Assembly: GCA_945888565.1 (NCBI GenBank)
Contig: CAMDAL010000121.1
Location: 1 to 10,463 of the forward strand
Direction of reading: 5' to 3'
DNA: 10,463 nt
Source of the DNA: Devosia equisanguinis
GTDB taxonomy: Bacteria > Pseudomonadota > Alphaproteobacteria > Rhizobiales > Devosiaceae
Shown piece after piece: positions 7,008 through 10,463 of this stretch (position 1 is the stretch's first letter; the number at the start of each line of letters is the position of its first letter). The notes below the pieces were generated by a model, which made no database searches, was not told the origin of the DNA, and saw only the letters and a program-made list of their open reading frames with translations. The position numbers and the translations under genes are program-made.

Positions 7008-7484
7008 TTATCGATAGCCCCACGGACGCAGGAGCGAGATCTGCTCGAGAGCCAGCTCCTCGGCCGGGTGTCGCACCCCGTCCGCCTCGAGCACCGACAC
7101 ACACACATGCATCAGGGCACCGAACTGTTCGCTTGACAGGTCAGTGATGACGATCTGCGCCCGGGCGTGGGCAAAGGCGCTCTGATGATCATGGTCGAAG
7201 GCGTGGGAATGCGCTGCGATCTCCCGGGCAATGTCCTCGGCGGAAAAGCGCTGGAGGAGGGGGCTTGCCCGAAACAAGGACATGATGCGCCTGCGCTCGG
7301 CGGCATCGGCTGTGCCGTCGGCATGGGCGATCATCATGGCGGCGGCGATGGTGGCCTCCATGAACGACTCGAGGCCGGCGACATCTGCCTCCGCCGCAAT
7401 GTCCAGCCGGTTCAGGCTCGCGCGGAGTTCGACCACCGGCCGGCGGGCAAAGATGTCTTTCTCTTTGGAACGTGACGTCTTCAT
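7008..7484 (-). CDS. terB: TerB-like tellurite resistance family protein
   Basis: The 158-residue cytoplasmic protein shows the helical TerB fold with two acidic repeats: AHADGTADAAERRRIMSLF (53-71) and LEADGVRHPAEELALEQISLL (132-152). These acidic loops bind metal in the family. The open frame reaches back to 7595, but the first 37 codons (HPHDVGSPQGP...) are not family-like. The ATG at 7484 has AGAGGAG seven bases upstream, so I chose it. The stop codon TAA is followed at once by the terC ATG. TerB proteins are known to work with TerC at the membrane in metal and stress responses, which the coupling supports; the exact stimulus here cannot be read. Confidence 0.88.
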   Translation of the reverse strand: MKTSRSKEKDIFARRPVVELRASLNRLDIAAEADVAGLESFMEATIAAAMMIAHADGTADAAERRRIMSLFRASPLLQRFSAEDIAREIAAHSHAFDHDHQSAFAHARAQIVITDLSSEQFGALMHVCVSVLEADGVRHPAEELALEQISLLRPWGYR

Positions 7485-7685
7485 GCTGCATCTCCTCTTG
7501 CATTGACTACAAGGGGACGCTTCCACGCGCTGTGGATGAAAAGCCGGCCCCTGAGGTGAACCGACATCGTGCGGGTGGCTGTCGCTCACCTGCACCAGAG
7601 GGGCCCGGTCACGATAGTTAGGTTGGTTCGCCCGAACGAACCTTCAAGCCCGGCGCGACGGAAAAAGCGACACGGATCGCCGCAC
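7485..7685 (-). promoter_or_regulatory. terB leader region, promoter not resolved
   Basis: About 200 bases separate nrsF from terB, so terBC probably has its own promoter. I find no copy of the GTAACAAA/CCGAATT promoter here and no clear sigma-70 boxes. The AGAGGAG ribosome site of terB is at its left end (about 7492-7498). Confidence 0.3.
7625..7642 (-). terminator. Hairpin downstream of nrsF, weak terminator candidate
   Basis: On the minus strand GGTTCG-TTCGGG-CGAACC forms a six-base-pair stem, 44 bases after the nrsF stop. No T-run follows, so it is at most a weak terminator. Confidence 0.3.
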
Positions 7686-8324
7686 CTACCAGCGGGCGAT
7701 GCGGGGGCCGAGGGCGGCGCCGGCTAAGCCGAGCAGGCCAATCGCCAGCGGGTACCAGGTGGCGACGAAGAGCGGGGAATCGTCGGTGCAGTTGGCGGCG
7801 TAGAACGTGGCGGCTATTCCCCCGGCGAGGATGCCGGCGCAGAACCCGCCAAGCACCGGCCGGGTCGTCGCGCCCTGCCGCAGGCTCCACAGCATCAGCC
7901 CCAGCGGCACCACGCCGAGGGCCGGCACGACGGTGAGGCAGAGGAAGGCGTTCTTGCCCTGCGCCGACATCGCCCAGGCATCGGGCGGGATGGCGAAGAG
8001 CTCGGCAACCACCCCGAGCAGCAGGATCGCAGGGGCGACCAGCAGCAGCATGGGGTGCGGCCGGCGCGACGCGACCGGGAACAGCGCACGGCTGAATACC
8101 AGGGCGGCCGTTACGGCAAGGGTGATGGTGACGACAAACTTGAACGGAAAGCGCAGCGTACCGAGCACTGCCATGATGTCCGGGCGAAGGCCCATGGTGG
8201 TCATCAGCAGGGTGCCCGCCACCACGACGCTGGCCAGCAGCGCCACGGCAAAGCCGCGCTCGGGTGGCCGCCGCTGCCGGTCGTTGTCCGCCCCGAGGGC
8301 TGCGATGAGGTCTTCTGTCTTCAC
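7686..8324 (-). CDS. nrsF: Membrane anti-sigma factor NrsF (DUF1109)
   Basis: The 212-residue product has a short basic cytoplasmic N-terminus (1-23) and six hydrophobic segments (about 25-44, 60-80, 91-111, 126-146, 156-176, 186-206). This matches NrsF, which in Caulobacter holds the ECF factor SigF inactive and releases it under heavy-metal stress. Cys129 and Cys179 are present, the latter in the family pattern AANCTDDSPLFVATWYP; two cysteines with this kind of spacing are reported as needed for the stress response in Caulobacter. A third, Cys162, lies in a membrane segment. The gene starts with GTG, overlapping the sigF stop by four bases (GTGA), so the pair is made in a fixed ratio. Confidence 0.9.
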   Translation of the reverse strand: MKTEDLIAALGADNDRQRRPPERGFAVALLASVVVAGTLLMTTMGLRPDIMAVLGTLRFPFKFVVTITLAVTAALVFSRALFPVASRRPHPMLLLVAPAILLLGVVAELFAIPPDAWAMSAQGKNAFLCLTVVPALGVVPLGLMLWSLRQGATTRPVLGGFCAGILAGGIAATFYAANCTDDSPLFVATWYPLAIGLLGLAGAALGPRIARW

Positions 8325-8845
8325 GTTGTTCGTCCAAATCTGGCCGCGATGGCGGCAAGCCCGCGGTGGAACGCCACCCGCACGGCCGTCTCCTTCATGT
8401 CGAGTGCCGCGGCTGTCTCGGTGATCGACCTACCGTCGATGGCGATGGACTTGACCACGCGGCGCTGCCCCTCGCTCAGGATCGTCAGCGCTGCTTCGAC
8501 CTGCCGCTCGGGCAACGCCGGTTCAACTGTCTCGGGGGCAGCGAGTTGCGCCTCGAAATCATCGACATCGAGGAACACCCGCTTGCCGTTGCGGCGGTAG
8601 ACATCGACAACCTTGTAGCGGGCGATGGTGAACACCCAGGGCAGGATCGGCTCATGCGGGCGCCAGGTGTGGCGCTTGGTGTGGATGGCGAGCAGCACCT
8701 CCTGCACGATATCCTCGGGGCCCACGACGCGGTCGTTGGCCAGCTTGCGCCGCGCGAGGCCGCGAACGAGCGCGGCAGCCAGCCGCAGGAACTCGGCGTA
8801 GGCCGCCTCGTCACCCCGGATCGCCGCTGTCATCAGCCCGGCCAT
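8321..8845 (-). CDS. sigF: ECF sigma factor, SigF type
   Basis: This 174-residue RNA polymerase sigma factor has region 2 at about 12-86 (VGPEDIVQEVLLAIHTKRHTW 41-61, PWVFTIARYKVVDVYRR 69-85) and region 4 at about 115-166 (LSEGQRRVVKSIAI, then the helix-turn-helix SITETAAALDMKETAVRVAFHRGL 140-163). It is paired with nrsF directly downstream. An ATG at 8875 would add ten residues (MRLKPEDEAK), but it lies only ten bases from the -10 box of the sigF promoter and has GAGGA touching it. The ATG at 8845 has GAGG at a usable distance, starts MAGLMTAAIRGDEAAY like homologues and leaves a normal leader, so I prefer it; the longer, almost leaderless form remains possible. Likely targets are its own promoter and that of bufA. 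Confidence 0.9.
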   Translation of the reverse strand: MAGLMTAAIRGDEAAYAEFLRLAAALVRGLARRKLANDRVVGPEDIVQEVLLAIHTKRHTWRPHEPILPWVFTIARYKVVDVYRRNGKRVFLDVDDFEAQLAAPETVEPALPERQVEAALTILSEGQRRVVKSIAIDGRSITETAAALDMKETAVRVAFHRGLAAIAARFGRTT

Positions 8846-8884
8846 CTTTGCCTCGTCTTCCGGTTTCAAGCGCATTCCTCATGG

Positions 8885-8911
8885 AATTCGGTGGCCCGAC
8901 CGATTTGTTAC
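8885..8911 (-). promoter_or_regulatory. Predicted ECF promoter of sigF-nrsF
   Basis: On the minus strand this reads GTAACAAA, 12 bases, CCGAATT. It has the same boxes and the same spacing as the promoter facing bufA, and resembles the GTAAC/CGAA elements reported for SigF-dependent promoters in Caulobacter. Expected transcription start is near 8877-8880. It implies that SigF drives its own operon. Confidence 0.75.
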
Positions 8912-8975
8912 GGGGTGGCTCGAGAAATCGCAAACGGGGGGCGGGTGGTGCTCACGGCTTCGTGTTCCGCCGGAC

Positions 8976-9002
8976 GTAACAAACGTCGCGCCGCGCCGAA
9001 TT
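8976..9002 (+). promoter_or_regulatory. Predicted ECF promoter of the buf operon
   Basis: The plus strand reads GTAACAAA, 12 bases, CCGAATT. The expected start near 9008-9010 gives a leader of about 40 bases before the bufA ATG. It shares every box base and the spacing with the divergent sigF promoter. Confidence 0.78.
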
Positions 9003-9049
9003 GTGCTTTGTGGGGCCCATGCCAGTGGCCCTGTCCAGGGAGTTTTCAG

Positions 9050-9304
9050 ATGAACCGTACGCTCGTTGCCTCCGCCATCGCCGCCGCCATCCTGCTGCCG
9101 TCCGCCGCCTTCGCCCAGTCGGCCCCGACCTTCACCGCCGAGAAGTGCTACGGCATCGCCAAGGCCGGCGGCAATGACTGCGCCTCGACCGGCAACAATT
9201 CGTGCGCCGGCACCTCCAAGGTCGATGCCGATCCGGCCTCGTGGGTCTACGTTCCCGAGGGTTACTGCGAGCGCATCGTCGGTGGCACGCTCAGCGCCGC
9301 CTGA
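9050..9304 (+). CDS. bufA: Bufferin-type RiPP precursor (DUF2282)
   Basis: This 84-residue precursor has a signal peptide (NRTLVASAIAAAILLPSAAFA, cut expected after AFA at about 22), so the mature peptide acts in the periplasm or outside. The mature part carries four cysteines, Cys33 (EKCYGIAKAG), Cys44 (GNDCAS), Cys52 (NSCAGTS) and Cys73 (GYCERIV), the hallmark of DUF2282 bufferins. In characterised members some of these cysteines are converted to thiooxazole rings by the MNIO partner and the product binds copper, protecting the cell. Unusually for a RiPP, the leader is a secretion signal. GGGAG (9038-9042) is seven bases before the ATG. It is the first gene of the operon under the predicted SigF promoter. 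The modification pattern and metal of this peptide are inferred from the family. Confidence 0.92.
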   Translation: MNRTLVASAIAAAILLPSAAFAQSAPTFTAEKCYGIAKAGGNDCASTGNNSCAGTSKVDADPASWVYVPEGYCERIVGGTLSAA

Positions 9305-9313
9305 TGCAGCAAC

Positions 9314-9334
9314 GGGGCGGCCAGCGGCCGCCCC
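9314..9334 (+). promoter_or_regulatory. Hairpin between bufA and bufB
   Basis: GGGGCGGCC and GGCCGCCCC form a perfect nine-base-pair stem with an AGC loop, starting ten bases after the bufA stop. Only three T residues follow (9338-9340), so it is more likely a leaky terminator or an RNA-stabilising stem than a full stop. Either would give more precursor than enzyme. Confidence 0.6.
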
Positions 9335-9354
9335 GCCTTTCTCCGGAGGACGAC

Positions 9355-10221
9355 ATGACCCCCCGCATCCCCACGACTGCCGGCGTCGGCCTCAGGCTGC
9401 AGCACCTCGCCGAAGTCGCGGCCACCCGGCCGCCGGCAGCGTGGCTGGAGATCCACCCGGAGAATTTCCTCGCCAACCCGCACGCCCGCGAACTGCTCGA
9501 GGATATCGCGCGGGACTATCCCATCTCGGTCCACTCGGTCGGAGTGTCGGTCGGCAGCGTCGGCGGACTCGACCGGCAGCATCTCGGCCGGGTACGGGGA
9601 CTGATCGACCGGCTCGATCCGATCATGGTCTCCGGCCATCTCGCCTGGTCGACGCACGAGGGCGACTACCTCAACGACCTGCTGCCGCTGCCGTATGATG
9701 CTGAATCGGTGGCGCTGCTCGCCGACCACATCAACGAAGTCCAGGATGCGCTGGGGCGGCCCTACCACCTCGAAAATCCATCCAGCTATCTCGGCTTCGC
9801 CCACTCGACGATGACCGAGACCGCCTTTCTCACCGAGCTGGTGCGGCGCACCGGCTGCCGACTGCTCTGCGATGTCAGCAACATCCACGTGAGCGCGCAG
9901 AATCTCGGCTACGACGCCTTCCGCTATATCGACGAGTTCCCCGCCGAAGCCGTCGGCGAGATGCATCTGGGCGGCTTCGTGGTCGAGGACGAGGATGGGC
10001 CGGAGCCGACGCAGGTGCTGATCGACACGCATTCGCGGCCGATCGACGAGAACGCGTGGGACCTCTACGCCTACGCCGTGCGCCGCTTCGGGCCGAAACC
10101 GACGCTGATCGAGTGGGACAACGACCTGCCCGCTTTCGCCACCCTGACCGACGAAGCCCGGCGCGCCGATCGCGTGGCGGCCGAGGCCCTGGGGAGCGTC
10201 CGCCATGCCGTCGCTGTCTGA
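9355..10221 (+). CDS. bufB: MNIO-family bufferin-modifying enzyme (DUF692)
   Basis: This 288-residue TIM-barrel enzyme belongs to the multinuclear non-heme iron oxidases that modify cysteines of the precursor peptide. Metal-ligand motifs appear in family order: EIHPENFL (32-39), SVHSVGVSVGS (58-68, His60), SGHLAWS (93-99, His95), HLENPSSYL (138-146, Glu140), CDVSNIHVSAQNLG (172-185, Asp173, His178), EMHLGGF (202-208, His204), IDTHSRPI (223-230, Asp224, His226) and TLIEWDNDLP (250-259, Glu253). The ATG has GGAGGA five bases upstream, after the intercistronic hairpin. Its last 17 bases overlap the start of bufC, so the two proteins are probably made together and act as a complex in the cytoplasm before export of the peptide. 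The frame is open further upstream but shadows bufA there. Confidence 0.94.
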   Translation: MTPRIPTTAGVGLRLQHLAEVAATRPPAAWLEIHPENFLANPHARELLEDIARDYPISVHSVGVSVGSVGGLDRQHLGRVRGLIDRLDPIMVSGHLAWSTHEGDYLNDLLPLPYDAESVALLADHINEVQDALGRPYHLENPSSYLGFAHSTMTETAFLTELVRRTGCRLLCDVSNIHVSAQNLGYDAFRYIDEFPAEAVGEMHLGGFVVEDEDGPEPTQVLIDTHSRPIDENAWDLYAYAVRRFGPKPTLIEWDNDLPAFATLTDEARRADRVAAEALGSVRHAVAV

Positions 10222-10463
10222 AACGCAGGCCGCGTTCCGGCTGGCGGTGGTGGATCGCACGGGACTGACGCCCACCATGCTCGTCGCCCCGGCGCCGACA
10301 GCCGGCCGGCTTGCCATCTACCGCCGGCACCACCGGGAGTCGCTGATCCGCCACCTCGCCGGGCGATTCCCCACGGTCGAGTGGCTGCTCGGAACCGCAC
10401 GGTTCGTGGAACTCGCCGAACCGTTCATCCGCACCTCGCCGCCGAGCGTGCCTTGCATGGCCG
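10205..10463 (+). CDS. bufC: DUF2063 bufferin partner protein, N-terminal part
   Basis: The window ends after 86 codons. The visible part, MPSLSETQAAFRLAVVDR..., then RLAIYRRHHRESLIRHLAGRFPTVEWLLG and FVELAEPFIRTSPPSVPCMA, matches the N-terminal helical domain of DUF2063 proteins, which partner DUF692 enzymes and are thought to present the precursor peptide to them. Residues R-x-x-x-YR, SL and FP-x-V are the familiar anchors. It overlaps bufB by 17 bases in another frame. The C-terminal domain lies outside the window. Confidence 0.9.
   Translation, partial: MPSLSETQAAFRLAVVDRTGLTPTMLVAPAPTAGRLAIYRRHHRESLIRHLAGRFPTVEWLLGTARFVELAEPFIRTSPPSVPCMA

Noticed and set aside
6429..7136. Plus-strand frame of 235 codons
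   Set aside because: Antisense to terC and the terB end; His/Glu/Asp-rich content is typical of the reverse of a membrane-protein gene.
7485..7685. Manganese riboswitch (yybP-ykoY) ahead of terBC
   Set aside because: Such an element often precedes terC/alx genes, but I could not find its conserved loops here; a covariance search would settle it.
9262..10317. Minus-strand frame of 351 codons
   Set aside because: Antisense to bufB and the start of bufC, both of which have strong family motifs and ribosome sites.

Overview
The window reads as chromosomal DNA from a high-GC alphaproteobacterium, plausibly of the Hyphomicrobiales/Caulobacter side. This is inferred from base composition, the FNR/FixK-type operator, the SigF-NrsF pair and the tRNA-Pro style; no species can be named from it.

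Layout, left to right. (1) Bases 1-312 (+) hold the C-terminal end of a CaCA-family calcium/sodium antiporter, followed by about 330 bases with only small or broken reading frames. (2) Bases 640-5015 (-) hold a three-gene unit read leftwards: a CBS-CBS-BON protein, then acetate kinase (ackA), then phosphoketolase (xfp), with ackA and xfp overlapping by 4 bases. A perfect TTGAT-N4-ATCAA operator lies about 80 bases upstream of the first gene. The unit looks like a low-oxygen-induced phosphoketolase/acetate kinase shunt that makes ATP from sugar phosphates. (3) Bases 5016-6002 are a mosaic: the operator, a small DUF2256 zinc-ribbon gene (+), a probable 5' stub of an MBL-fold hydrolase gene (-), and a tRNA-Pro(CGG) relic with a good 3' half and a poor 5' half, followed directly by a strong intrinsic terminator. 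This is what an integration scar would look like. (4) Bases 6033-7484 (-) hold terB and terC, with the terB stop directly abutting the terC start. (5) Bases 7686-8845 (-) hold an ECF sigma factor of the SigF type and its membrane anti-sigma factor NrsF, overlapping by 4 bases. (6) Bases 9050-10463 (+), divergent from sigF, hold a bufferin-type RiPP cluster: a DUF2282 precursor with four cysteines (bufA), a DUF692/MNIO enzyme (bufB), and the start of a DUF2063 partner (bufC), cut by the window edge.

The most striking signal is in the sigF-bufA gap. Two divergent copies of one promoter, GTAACAAA-N12-CCGAATT with identical spacing, face sigF and bufA. The simplest reading is that SigF, released from NrsF by metal stress, transcribes both its own operon and the peptide operon. 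The bufferin family itself is already described; the local details (twin promoters, hairpin between bufA and bufB, neighbouring terBC) are what is worth checking here.
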